A DNA stretch of 55,963 nt, from the NCBI GenBank assembly GCA_958295515.1, contig CATQGW010000006.1, positions 1 to 55,963 on the forward strand, in the 5' to 3' direction. Below, piece after piece: positions 23,678 to 32,546 of the stretch. Numbering within the stretch: the stretch's first letter is position 1; each line of letters begins with the position of its first letter. Position numbers and translations under genes: made by a program. Source of the stretch: an uncultured Dehalococcoidia bacterium (lineage in GTDB: Bacteria > Chloroflexota > Dehalococcoidia > Bin125). The notes below the pieces were generated by a model, which was given only the letters and a program-made list of their open reading frames with translations, was not told the origin of the DNA and did no database searches.

Positions 23678-25108
23678 CTACTCGTCCGAGTGTACGGGAG
23701 CGCGGCGGTCGAACCACGGCTGCGCCCCCTCCAGCGCCGAACCTACCCGAATCAGCCGCGCCTCGTCCCCGTACGGCGCCACGAACTGCACCCCAATCGG
23801 CAGCCCCGCCTCATTCCACCACAACGGCACAGACGCCGCCGGATTGCCCGATGCGTTGAACGTCGAGGTGTACCCCACCGTCTGCTGCACATCCCGACCC
23901 TGCGCCTGCATGTCCTCGCGATCCAGATTCAAATGCCCCAGCGGGAACGGCGGCGAGGCCATCGTCGGACTCAGCATCACGTCGTAGCCCTCGAAAAAGC
24001 CCGCCACCAGCCGCCCAATCGCATGCACCGCCCGCGTCGCACGGATGTAGTCCGCCGCGCTCGGCTGCTCCCCGCTGATCATCTGCCACGTGATCGGCTC
24101 CACATCCTCCGCGCTCGGCTCCCGCCCCAACTGCGCCGCCCGATCCTCCACCGCCACCAGCGTGCTCGGCCGCACCACATTCCACAGCGGATTGCTCACC
24201 TCCGACGGAATCTCCAGCACCGCGTCCTCCACCTCCATGCCCAAATCGCGGCACAACCCCGCCGCGTGCTCCACCGCCGCCAGACAGTCCGGATGCGTCT
24301 CCACCCCGTTGAACGCCGTCGTGATCAGCCCCACCCGCAGCCCTCGAACATCGCCCCCCACTTCCTCGACCCACGGGCGCTCAGGCGGCGGCGCGTAATA
24401 CGGCGCGCCCAAATCGGGCCCCGCCGTCGCGTCCAGCAGCGCCGCCGAGTCCCGAACGCTGCGCGACACCGCATGAATCGTCGACATCCCCGCCCAGCCC
24501 TCGCCCACATCCGGACCCGAAGGCGTCCGCCCCCGCGTCGGCTTCAGCCCGAACAGCCCGCAGCACGACGCCGGAATCCGAATCGATCCGCCCCCGTCCG
24601 ATGCGTTCGCCGCCGGCAGAATCCCCGCCGCCACCGCCGCCGCCGCCCCGCCCGACGATCCGCCCGCCGTGTGTTCGAGATTCCACGGATTCCGCGTCTT
24701 CCCATGCACCATCGACTCGGTCGTCGCCGTGATCCCAAACTCCGGCGAGGTCGAGCGCCCAAAGATGCTCAGCCCCGCCGCCTTGTAGCGCGCCGTCATC
24801 GCGTGATCGTGATCCGGCACATAGTCCTCGAAAATCCGCGAGCCGTTGCTCATCGGCTGCCCTGCGTACAGCAGATACAGATCCTTCAGCAGAAACGGCG
24901 CCCCCGACAGCGGTCCCGCCGGCAGCCCCGACAGCGCCCGCTCCCGCGCCTCGTCGTAATACGGGTAGACCACCGCATTGATCTGGTCATTCACCCGCCC
25001 CACCCGCGCAATCGCCTCCTCCAGCAGCTCCGCCGCCGTCACCTCCCCGCCCGCCACCAACTCAGCCAGCCCCACCGCGTCGTAATCGCTGTACCCCTGA
25101 ACCGCCAT
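23678..25108 (-). CDS. Amidase signature family hydrolase
   Basis: This 476-residue protein has the complete Ser-cisSer-Lys triad: the Lys in PFLLKDLYLL, the glycine/serine-rich signature TAGGSSGGAAAAVAAG, and the nucleophile region SDGGGSIRIPASCCGLFGLKP. It hydrolyses an amide; the family ranges from GatA to small-molecule amidases. With no gatB or gatC next to it and no GatA-specific features, a catabolic amidase is more likely. It lies upstream of the TPP enzyme gene on the same strand; the two may be co-transcribed. Confidence 0.92.
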   Translation of the reverse strand: MAVQGYSDYDAVGLAELVAGGEVTAAELLEEAIARVGRVNDQINAVVYPYYDEARERALSGLPAGPLSGAPFLLKDLYLLYAGQPMSNGSRIFEDYVPDHDHAMTARYKAAGLSIFGRSTSPEFGITATTESMVHGKTRNPWNLEHTAGGSSGGAAAAVAAGILPAANASDGGGSIRIPASCCGLFGLKPTRGRTPSGPDVGEGWAGMSTIHAVSRSVRDSAALLDATAGPDLGAPYYAPPPERPWVEEVGGDVRGLRVGLITTAFNGVETHPDCLAAVEHAAGLCRDLGMEVEDAVLEIPSEVSNPLWNVVRPSTLVAVEDRAAQLGREPSAEDVEPITWQMISGEQPSAADYIRATRAVHAIGRLVAGFFEGYDVMLSPTMASPPFPLGHLNLDREDMQAQGRDVQQTVGYTSTFNASGNPAASVPLWWNEAGLPIGVQFVAPYGDEARLIRVGSALEGAQPWFDRRAPVHSDE

Positions 25109-25207
25109 CCTGAACCCTCCTCAAACCCGCGTCGCATCACGCGCCCACAGCATACTCGGACCACCGCCCACCCCCACCACCACTTCCTTCAGCCCCGCCT
25201 CCTCAAT

Positions 25208-25292
25208 TCCGTCACACCCGCGCTCGCCACCTCCGTCATACCCGCGCTCGCCAATTCCGTCATACCCGCGCTTGCCGCGGGTATCCCGCCGT
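25208..25292 (+). repeat. Palindrome with two exact-period left half-copies
   Basis: Three left halves, TCCGTCACACCCGCGCTCGC, TCCGTCATACCCGCGCTCGC and TCCGTCATACCCGCGCTTGC, follow one another at a 24-base period. Only the last is followed by the stem complement CGCGGGTAT and the flank CCCGCCGT. This is the clearest case of tandem growth of the left half. It lies in the 230-base gap between the amidase and HIT genes, which otherwise shows nothing recognisable. Confidence 0.85.
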
Positions 25293-25335
25293 GACCACTA
25301 CCAAGCCGACGCCTGCCACCTCCGCCACTCCCACC

Positions 25336-26202
25336 CTAGAAATAATCCGCATACAACCCCAGATAATGCCCACCCACCACCAGCACATGCCCCGCCCCCC
25401 AACCCGCCTCACGCTCCCGACCCGGAAAATTCGCCATCAGCCGAAACCCCCCCGGACTCTCCCGCTCCGCCAACTCCACAATGTCCGCCCCCATCTGCCC
25501 CATGTCCTCCCACAGCTCCCACTGACTGACCCCCGAGCGCGGCACCGCCAACAGCGCAAACGGCGGCAGCGTCCGCTGCGCCCCCGAAAAGCCCATCCGA
25601 ATCGTCACCTTCCAGATTTCGCTCCGCCCCGCCTCCAGCACCCCGCGCGCGTCGTAGAACAGCGTCGACTCCGTCTCCGCCACCGGCCCGCCCAGCTTCC
25701 GCACCGCCGCCGGCCACGGCTCCCCCGTCGGCGCAAAGCGGCTCACATCCAACTCCTTGCCCGCATGCACCTGCAAGTGCGCGTGCGGCTGCGTCTGCTC
25801 CCCGAACGCCCCAAAGTTGCAGAACACCCGAAACCCCTCCGGCGCGCGCTCCGCATTCCGCTCCCGCATCAGCTCCAGCGCCCGCAGCCCATGATCCCGC
25901 GCCGTCCGACCCGCCGCACCCAAATCCCGCCACAACTCCGACTGCTGGTCGTAGTAGCGCCGTCCCGTCGTCGGCGTGTGCCGCGCCGGAATCACCAGCG
26001 ACGTCAGATCAAAGAACAGAAACTGATTCTCAAACACGAACACATCCGGCGTCTCCGCGCTCCACGGCAGCGCCTCATCCCCCTCGCGCGACTCCACGAA
26101 CAGCGGCCCCGCATCCTGGAAAAACAGCGCGTAGCCCGGACCCGACGCGATCCGGCAGAACACACACCCCCGCACACCCTCCGCTGCTGCTTCGCCCGGC
26201 AT
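25336..26202 (-). CDS. HIT-family (GalT-like) protein
   Basis: This protein of about 288 residues has CVFCRIASG near its start and the catalytic HIT histidine triad as PHAHLQVHAG at roughly residue 140 (HxHxH). HIT proteins hydrolyse or transfer nucleotides. It is larger than a minimal HIT protein and ends with VVGGHYLGLYADYF. I use the ATG at 26200-26202, which leaves a 76-base divergent promoter gap. An in-frame ATG at 26287-26289 adds 29 residues and has a fair GAAGGG site, but it overlaps the start of the divergent DUF1015 gene. Confidence 0.8.
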   Translation of the reverse strand: MPGEAAAEGVRGCVFCRIASGPGYALFFQDAGPLFVESREGDEALPWSAETPDVFVFENQFLFFDLTSLVIPARHTPTTGRRYYDQQSELWRDLGAAGRTARDHGLRALELMRERNAERAPEGFRVFCNFGAFGEQTQPHAHLQVHAGKELDVSRFAPTGEPWPAAVRKLGGPVAETESTLFYDARGVLEAGRSEIWKVTIRMGFSGAQRTLPPFALLAVPRSGVSQWELWEDMGQMGADIVELAERESPGGFRLMANFPGREREAGWGAGHVLVVGGHYLGLYADYF

Positions 26203-26278
26203 ACCCCGCAGCGTCGCACCGACCAGCCCGCCGATCAAACCCCGCCGCTCCAAACCGAGCCTTTGATAGGCTCGCAGC

Positions 26279-27499
26279 GTGGCAGCCATCCAACCCTTCC
26301 CCGCCCTGCGCTACGACCCCGCGCGCCTGCCCGACTGGGGCGCCGTCCTCGGTCCCCCCTACGACATCGTCGATGCCGAGCAGACCGCCCGCCTGAAAGC
26401 CGCCAGCCCCCACCAGATCGCCCACATCGAGACCGCCGCCGGCCCCGACGAAATCGCCGCCGCTGCCCAGCGCCTCGCCGACTGGCGCGCCGCAGGCGTG
26501 CTCATCCAGGACGACCCCGCCCTCTATCTGCACGAGCACCAATTCACGCTCGACGGCCAACCGCGCACCCGCCTCGCCCTCCTCGCCGCAGTTGACCTCA
26601 CCCCCTGGGAGCAGGGCGACGTGCTTCCCCACGAGTGGACGATGCCCGGCCCGCGCCAAACCCGCGCCGAACTGCGCGACGGCGTCGCCGCCGACGTCTC
26701 GCCCCTCATGGCCTTCATCGCCGACCGCGACGGCCGCGTCGCCGCCGCCCTCAACCAGGCCCTCTCGCTCACCCCCCTCAGCCGGGGAACCGACCCCGCC
26801 GGCGACCGCCACTCCCTGCGCCGCATCGACGACCCTCAGACAACCAGCGAGCTCTCCGACGCCATCGCCGAACAACCCATCTACATGGCTGACGGACACC
26901 ACCGCTACGAATCCGCGCTCGCCGTCCAGGAACGCCGCGCCGCCGCCAACGGCGCAATCGACGGTCCCGCCAACCGCGTCCTCATGGGCATCGTCCCCGC
27001 CTCCGACCCCGGCCTCGTCGTCGGCGCGACCCACCGCCTCATCCACGCCGACATCCCCCCCGACCTGCCCGCCCGCCTCGCGCCCGAGTTCGCCGCCCAC
27101 CCCAACCCGCCCGCCGACCCCCACATCACCCTGCTTGCCCCCGCCGCGCCGCCCGTCCACTTCACCGCCAACGACGCCGCGCTCGAAGCCCTGCCCGAAC
27201 ACCTCCCCGACTCCTGGCGACGCCTCGCCCCCGCCGTGCTTCAATACGCCATCCTCGACCGCCACCTCGGCATCGACGAAGCCGCCCTCGCCGCCGGCCG
27301 GGCCGTCACCTACATCCACGCCCACACCGACGCCCAGGCCGCAGTCGCCGACGGCCGCGCCGCCGCCGCCTTCATCCTCCCTCCTCCAACTCTCGACCAA
27401 GTCTTCACCGCCGCCCAGGCCGGCGACCGCATGCCCCAAAAAAGCACCTACTTCGTCCCCAAACTCCCCACCGGCCTGGTCCTCCACCCCATCGACTAA
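26279..27499 (+). CDS. DUF1015 family protein
   Basis: This 406-residue protein starts AAIQPFPALRYDPARL and then VLGPPYDIVDAEQ, the strongly conserved DUF1015 opening, with IYMADGHHRYESALAV in the middle. Members are about 400 residues and widespread; their biochemical role is not established as far as I know. The length is complete. The start is a GTG at 26279 with a weak AGG upstream. It is divergent from the HIT gene and ends 17 bases from the stop of the truncated methyltransferase-HNH gene on the other strand. Confidence 0.9.
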   Translation: MAAIQPFPALRYDPARLPDWGAVLGPPYDIVDAEQTARLKAASPHQIAHIETAAGPDEIAAAAQRLADWRAAGVLIQDDPALYLHEHQFTLDGQPRTRLALLAAVDLTPWEQGDVLPHEWTMPGPRQTRAELRDGVAADVSPLMAFIADRDGRVAAALNQALSLTPLSRGTDPAGDRHSLRRIDDPQTTSELSDAIAEQPIYMADGHHRYESALAVQERRAAANGAIDGPANRVLMGIVPASDPGLVVGATHRLIHADIPPDLPARLAPEFAAHPNPPADPHITLLAPAAPPVHFTANDAALEALPEHLPDSWRRLAPAVLQYAILDRHLGIDEAALAAGRAVTYIHAHTDAQAAVADGRAAAAFILPPPTLDQVFTAAQAGDRMPQKSTYFVPKLPTGLVLHPID

Positions 27500-27516
27500 C
27501 CCACCCCCCACCGCCC

Positions 27517-28101
27517 CTACCCCGCGCGGATACCATCCCTGACCAACCTCGCAATCAACTCCTCATGCGTCCCCGACCCCTTCGTCGAGTTGCAAGCCCC
27601 GCACAGCAACTGAAGGTTGCCAACGTGATCACTCCCGCCCTTCGATCGCGGCACAACATGATCAATGGTCAAATTGCGATAAGGAAACGGCGAAAGACAG
27701 CCATTGCAAAGCCCTTCCTGCTGCCCAAAGAGGTAACGCTTGTTCGCGTCAATGTTGTATTTCGGCACCTCGCCAAGGTCCGTCCGGACCGGAATGTCGG
27801 CGCGATGGACTCCCTTGTAAAACAGCCCCAGTTCCTTATTGAGCCGCGTTCGGACGAGATCAGCAGCTTTGGATGAGATGTCGATCCCCACCCATCGGCG
27901 ACTCAGTTTTTCGGCGGCAATGCACGCCGTCGCGCAACCGCAGAAAGGATCCAAGACAACATCACCTTCATTCGACGACGCGCGAATGATGCGCTCAAGC
28001 AGTGCCAGCGGTTTCTGCGTCGGATACCCGACCCGTTCCGCGGCGTTCGTTGCAGTACCGAACGATGGAATGTCCACCCACCACGAAGGGGCCGACCGCA
28101 C
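27517..28101 (-). pseudogene. Methyltransferase-HNH fusion, N-terminally truncated
   Basis: The 194 residues begin SWWVDIPSFGTATNAAERVG and continue with YPTQKPLALLERIIRAS and LDPFCGCATACIAAEKL. That is the SAM-binding half of a beta-type N4/N6 DNA methyltransferase, whose FxG motif reads FCG. A Cys-type HNH domain follows: LCNGCLSPFPYRNLTIDHVV and LQLLCGACNSTKG, with paired CxxC. The part that should carry the catalytic (D/N)PPY motif is missing; the frame instead begins with a GTG five bases after the serA stop. Full-length relatives combine both domains, so this is a 5'-deleted gene. It is AT-richer than serA. It might still be expressed from the serA transcript and retain HNH activity. 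Confidence 0.8.
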
Positions 28102-28106
28102 GCCCC

Positions 28107-29702
28107 CTACAGCGTCGCCTGCACCACATCGTCCACCCCATCGATCGCCCGCAACTCCCCCAACTCCTCCGCCGTCAGCGCCCGATCAATCGTCAGCGCC
28201 ATCAGCGCATCCGCCGACGGATCATCCTCGTCGTAGCCCAACTCCATCGCCCGAATGTTCACATCCCAGCCCCCCAACTGCGTGCCCACCAGACCCACCC
28301 GCCCCGGACGATCCTGATTGCGCAGCACCAGCAGATACTCATGACCCGCCTGCCGCCCCGCGATATGCACGTGGAAGCCGTCCAGATCCACCACCGCCGC
28401 CCGCCCACGATCGATCGTCCCCGTCAGACTAAGCCGCTCCGACGACGTGTTCAGCTGCACCGTCACCGACGACTGATACGGCTCCGCCTCGCTCAACATC
28501 TGCTCCGAAACCCGCCACCCCCGCTGCGCAATCACATTGTTCACCGAGACCAGGTTCACGTGCTCGTCCGAGATCGGCTCCAACAGTCCCGCCACCACCG
28601 CCGCCTTCAGCGGCGTCACGTCGTAATTCGCAATCTCCCCCCGATACACCACATGCACATCCCGCCACTGCCCACGCGCCAACTGCGTGCAGAGCCGACC
28701 GCACATCGTCGCCGCCCCCAAATACGGCCCCACCGCCTCCAGCGTCTGCGGATCAATGAACGGCGCATTCACCGCGTTCGAAGCCGGCTCCCCCCGCAGC
28801 ACCCGCAGCATCTCCCCCGCCAGGTCCAGCGCCACCCGCTCCTGCGCCTCCTGCGTCGACGCCCCCAGATGCGGCGTCGCCAGCACCCGTGGATGCTCAA
28901 TCAGCCGATTCCCCACTGCCGGCTCCTCCGCGAACACATCCAGCGCCGCCCCCCCAATCGCCTCCGACTCCAACGCCTCCCACAGCGCGTCCTCGTCGAC
29001 CAGACTGCCCCGCGCCATATTCACCAGCAGCGCGCCCGGCTTCATCCGCGCGAACTGCTCCGCGCCCATCAGCGGCCCCGCACCCGGCGTCGGCCGCGTG
29101 TGCAGCGTCACCACATCGCTCTGCTCCAGCAACTCCTCCAACCCCATCAACTGCACATGCATCGACGCCGCCCGCTCCGCCGGCACAAACGGATCATGCG
29201 CAATCAACCGCGTCTCAAACGCCTGCAACCGCCGCGCCACCGACGATCCCACCTGCCCCAGCCCCACAATCCCAATCGTCTTCGCCTGCAACTCCGAACC
29301 CACGAACCGCTGCCGCTCCCACGCCCCGCCGCGCAGACTCGCCGTCGCCGACGCAATATGCCGGCTCACCGCCAGCAGCATCCCCACCGCCAGCTCCGCC
29401 GCCGAAACCGTGTTCCCGCCCGGCGCGTTGAGCACCAGAATGCCCCGCTCCGTCGCCGCCTCGATATCGATGTTGTCCACCCCCGCACCCGCGCGGCCAA
29501 TCACCCGCAGCCGCTCCGCCGCCGCAATCACCGCCCGGTCCACCCGCGTCCCGCTCCGCACCACCAGCCCGTCGTACCCGCCGATCACCGCCAGCAACTC
29601 CTCGCGCGGCAACCCCAGCCGCACCTCAACCTCCGCCTCGCGCCGCAGCGCCTCCACCCCCTCCTCCGCGATCGGCTCCGCCACCAACACCTGCTGCGTC
29701 AC
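28107..29702 (-). CDS. serA: D-3-phosphoglycerate dehydrogenase
   Basis: This 531-residue enzyme performs the first step of serine synthesis. It has the NAD motif TIGIVGLGQVGSSVARRL, the catalytic Arg region VNMARGSLVDEDAL, and HLGASTQEAQERVALDL with the active His. The intervening domain (residues 315-450) is followed by a C-terminal ACT domain (YLLVLRNQDRPGRVGLVGTQ) that allows serine feedback control. The length matches long-form SerA. The GTG at 29700-29702 lies 40 bases after the stop of the upstream class V aminotransferase, which may supply the next step, so the two probably form a serine operon. Confidence 0.95.
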   Translation of the reverse strand: MTQQVLVAEPIAEEGVEALRREAEVEVRLGLPREELLAVIGGYDGLVVRSGTRVDRAVIAAAERLRVIGRAGAGVDNIDIEAATERGILVLNAPGGNTVSAAELAVGMLLAVSRHIASATASLRGGAWERQRFVGSELQAKTIGIVGLGQVGSSVARRLQAFETRLIAHDPFVPAERAASMHVQLMGLEELLEQSDVVTLHTRPTPGAGPLMGAEQFARMKPGALLVNMARGSLVDEDALWEALESEAIGGAALDVFAEEPAVGNRLIEHPRVLATPHLGASTQEAQERVALDLAGEMLRVLRGEPASNAVNAPFIDPQTLEAVGPYLGAATMCGRLCTQLARGQWRDVHVVYRGEIANYDVTPLKAAVVAGLLEPISDEHVNLVSVNNVIAQRGWRVSEQMLSEAEPYQSSVTVQLNTSSERLSLTGTIDRGRAAVVDLDGFHVHIAGRQAGHEYLLVLRNQDRPGRVGLVGTQLGGWDVNIRAMELGYDEDDPSADALMALTIDRALTAEELGELRAIDGVDDVVQATL

Positions 29703-29742
29703 AAGTCTTGCCCCGTCTCTCTTGCCGCGCCGCTGATCCCCC

Positions 29743-30867
29743 TCAGCGCGGGCCAATGCCCGGAATCCGCGCATCCGCCGCCGGCCCAAAGCCTAGCGCC
29801 GTCAGCGCCGACTGGAGCGCCGCAAAACACGCCGCCATCTCCTCCTCATCCAACCAGCCCAAATGCCCAATCCGGAAGATGCTCGTCGCCAGCTTCCCCT
29901 GCCCCGCCGCAATCACCACATCATGCTCCTCGCGCAGCAGCCGCGAGAGATCACCCACCGCGATCTCCTCCGGCACCCGCACCGCCGTCACCGTGTCCGA
30001 GGCATAGCGCTCCTCCGCCAGCAACTCCAAACCCAGCGCCCGCGCCACATTCCGCGTCCACGACGCAAACCGATGGTGCTTCGCATAGATCGCCTCCGGA
30101 CCCTCCGCCGCCATCAGCGGCAGCGCCGCGTCCATCGCGTACAGCACCGGCAGCGTCGGCGTCCACGGCGGCTGCCCCCGCGTCGCATACTCATGGTGCT
30201 TGCCCAGATCGAAATAGAAGCTGGGCATCGTCGAGGTCTCCGTCGCCGCCCAGCCCCGCTCGCTCAGCGCCGCCATCGCAATCCCCGGCGGCGACAACCA
30301 CCCCTTCTGCGACGCCGTCACCACCGCGTCCAGACCCCACTCGTCCATCTCCATCGGAATCGAACCCAGCGACGACACGCAGTCCACCAGAATCAGCGGA
30401 TCCGCCACCTCTTTCACCGCCGCCGCAATCTCCCCCACCGGGTTGGTCACCCCCGTCGAAGTCTCGTTGTGCGTGATCAGCAGCGCCCGGTAGTCCCGCT
30501 CGCCAATCGCCTCCGCCACCACCTCCGGCGTCGCCGCCGTCCCCCACTCCACCCCCACGCGCGTCACATCCGCCCCGTACGTCTCCGCAATCGTCGCAAA
30601 ACGATCGCCGAACGAGCCCACACTCACCGCCAGCACCGCGTCCCCCGGCGAAAGCGTGCTCGTGATCGCCGCCTCCATCGCCCCCGTCCCGCTCGCCGAA
30701 ATCAGCAGCACCTCCTGCTCTGTCCCGAAAAACGGCTGCACCCCGCTCGACACCCGCTCCAGCAGCGCCGCAAACTCCGGCCCGCGGTGATTAATCATCT
30801 CTCCCGCCGCCGCCGCCAGCACCTCCGGCGGGCACGGCGTCGGTCCCGGAATTCGCAGATTCGCCAT
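29743..30867 (-). CDS. Class V aminotransferase (serine/alanine-glyoxylate type)
   Basis: This 374-residue PLP enzyme opens with RIPGPTPCPPEVLAAAAGEM, typical of alanine/serine-glyoxylate aminotransferases. The PLP lysine is in VVTASQKGWLSPPG, after LILVDCVSSLGSIPMEMDEW. Next to serA it may act as the phosphoserine aminotransferase in place of a classical SerC, as known for some lineages with this family; that is an inference. It is divergent from selA with 305 bases between starts. Confidence 0.9.
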   Translation of the reverse strand: MANLRIPGPTPCPPEVLAAAAGEMINHRGPEFAALLERVSSGVQPFFGTEQEVLLISASGTGAMEAAITSTLSPGDAVLAVSVGSFGDRFATIAETYGADVTRVGVEWGTAATPEVVAEAIGERDYRALLITHNETSTGVTNPVGEIAAAVKEVADPLILVDCVSSLGSIPMEMDEWGLDAVVTASQKGWLSPPGIAMAALSERGWAATETSTMPSFYFDLGKHHEYATRGQPPWTPTLPVLYAMDAALPLMAAEGPEAIYAKHHRFASWTRNVARALGLELLAEERYASDTVTAVRVPEEIAVGDLSRLLREEHDVVIAAGQGKLATSIFRIGHLGWLDEEEMAACFAALQSALTALGFGPAADARIPGIGPR

Positions 30868-30986
30868 TCAATCCCCCTCGCCTAAATCGCCTCTCAGTCA
30901 CACACTGAAACCGACAATATCGAGCCGCTCCATTGCCCACAATCAACCCACGCAACCCCCACGTAACCAACCGCACACCCCACCGT

Positions 30987-31022
30987 TCCGTCATACCCGC
31001 GCTTGCCGCGGGTATCTCGCCG
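30987..31022 (+). repeat. Single complete palindrome in a divergent intergenic region
   Basis: TCCGTCATACCCGCGCTTGC followed by CGCGGGTATCTCGCC gives an uninterrupted stem, ATACCCGCG/CGCGGGTAT. It lies between the divergent aminotransferase and selA genes, in a gap of about 300 bases where I recognise no other feature. It shows that the element is not restricted to gene ends. Confidence 0.85.
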
Positions 31023-31172
31023 CCACCAGCACCAATTCACTGCCCGTCACCTTCGCCACTCCCCCGCACCACACACCCCGCGCACAGACTCCCCACCCCA
31101 GGCACGCCAAACAATCCTCCCACCCCAGCTACGATGAACAACACCCACCAACCATCAACCACCAACCCAAAC

Positions 31173-32519
31173 ATGCCCCACCCCCTCCGCGCACTCCCCA
31201 GCGTCGACCGCGTCCTCTCGCACCACCGCATCCAGGCTCTGCGCCTGCCCGCCGACCTCATCGCCGACGCCGTCCGCACCGAAATCGAGCGCCGCCGCGA
31301 CGCCATCCGCAACGCCCAGCCCAACCCCCTCTCCCCCTCGCTCGACGACATCGCCGCCGCCGTCGCCGACCAGCTCACCGCCGCATTCACCGCCGGCCTG
31401 CGCCCCGTCATCAACGCCACCGGCGTCGTTATCCACACCAACCTCGGACGCGCCCCGCTCAGCGACGCCGCCATCGCCGCCATGCAGCACGCCGCCCACT
31501 ACTCCAACCTCGAATTCGACCTCGAACACGGCGAACGCGGCAGCCGCGCCCACCACCTCGACGAACCCCTGCGCGCCCTCACCGGCGCCGAAGCCTCCCT
31601 CGTCGTCAACAACAACGCCGCCGCCCTCTACCTCACCCTCGCCGCCCACGCCCAGAACCGCGAAGTGATCATCAGCCGCGGACAAGCCGTCGAAATCGGC
31701 GGCGGCTTCCGCATCCCCGATGTCCTCCGCCAGTCCGGCGCAACCCTCGTCGAGGTCGGCGCGACCAACCGCACCCGCCCCGCCGACTACGGCCGCGCCA
31801 TGACCGATCGCACCGCCGCCCTGCTCCGCGTCCACAGCAGCAACTTCCGAATCGTCGGCTTCACCGAGGAAACGACGCTCGCGCAGCTGCGCGAACTCGC
31901 CGACCTCCGCCGTCCCCCCCCGCTGGTGCTCGACGACATCGGCAGCGGCTGCCTGCTCGACACCCGCAACTTCGGCCTCAGCCACGAGCCCCAACCACAG
32001 CAGAGCATCGCCGACGGCGCAGACCTCGTCATGTTCTCCGGCGACAAGCTGCTCGGCGGCCCCCAGGCCGGCATCATCGTCGGCAGCGCCGCCAAAATCG
32101 CCCCCCTCCGCTCACACCCCCTCATGCGCGCCATGCGCCCCGACAAAACCACCATCGCCGCCCTCGGCGCCACCCTCAACCACTACCTGCGCGGCGAGGC
32201 CGAAACAGAAATCCCCGTCTGGCGAATGATCGCCGCCGAACCCGACCAACTGCGCCAACGCGCCGACGCCTGGCGCGAACAACTAAATCATGGCGAAGTC
32301 GCCCCCGACCAGTCCCCCATCGGCGGCGGCTCTCTCCCCGCCGAAACCCGACCCACCTACGTCCTGCGCCTACCCAACCCCGACCTCGCGCCCCAGCTGC
32401 GCCGCAACGACCCCCCAATCATCGCCCGCGTCGTCCACAACCAACTCCAACTCGACCCCCGCACCGTGCTCCCCCAGCAGGAACCAACCCTCCTCAACGC
32501 CCTCCACGCCCTCCTCTAA
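31173..32519 (+). CDS. selA: L-seryl-tRNA(Sec) selenium transferase
   Basis: This 448-residue PLP enzyme converts Ser-tRNA(Sec) to Sec-tRNA(Sec) using selenophosphate. The start PHPLRALPSVDRVLSHH, the RPVINATGVVIHTNLGRAPL block, EIGGGFRIPDVLRQSGATLVEV and the PLP lysine in DLVMFSGDKLLGGPQAGI are all diagnostic. I use the ATG at 31173, which matches the family N-terminus; the ATG at 31134 adds 13 Asn/Thr-rich residues. It implies the organism makes selenoproteins, although selB, selD and tRNA-Sec are not in the window. It is followed after 27 bases by the LigB-like gene and then mutS2, forming an operon. Confidence 0.96.
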   Translation: MPHPLRALPSVDRVLSHHRIQALRLPADLIADAVRTEIERRRDAIRNAQPNPLSPSLDDIAAAVADQLTAAFTAGLRPVINATGVVIHTNLGRAPLSDAAIAAMQHAAHYSNLEFDLEHGERGSRAHHLDEPLRALTGAEASLVVNNNAAALYLTLAAHAQNREVIISRGQAVEIGGGFRIPDVLRQSGATLVEVGATNRTRPADYGRAMTDRTAALLRVHSSNFRIVGFTEETTLAQLRELADLRRPPPLVLDDIGSGCLLDTRNFGLSHEPQPQQSIADGADLVMFSGDKLLGGPQAGIIVGSAAKIAPLRSHPLMRAMRPDKTTIAALGATLNHYLRGEAETEIPVWRMIAAEPDQLRQRADAWREQLNHGEVAPDQSPIGGGSLPAETRPTYVLRLPNPDLAPQLRRNDPPIIARVVHNQLQLDPRTVLPQQEPTLLNALHALL

Positions 32520-32546
32520 CCGCCCTCTGACCACTATGCGACTGCC

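Noticed and set aside
25208..25292. Half-palindrome arrays as a CRISPR
   Set aside because: The 24-base units are contiguous without unique spacers and end in a single palindrome.
21680..25294. A 1204-residue plus-strand open frame opposite the Mrr-type, TPP enzyme and amidase genes
   Set aside because: Arg/His/Pro-rich low-complexity translation in the shadow of three clearly conserved minus-strand genes; long antisense frames are expected at this GC content.
28002..30476. An 824-residue plus-strand open frame opposite serA and the aminotransferase
   Set aside because: Arg/Pro-rich composition without domains; the opposite strand encodes two well-conserved enzymes.
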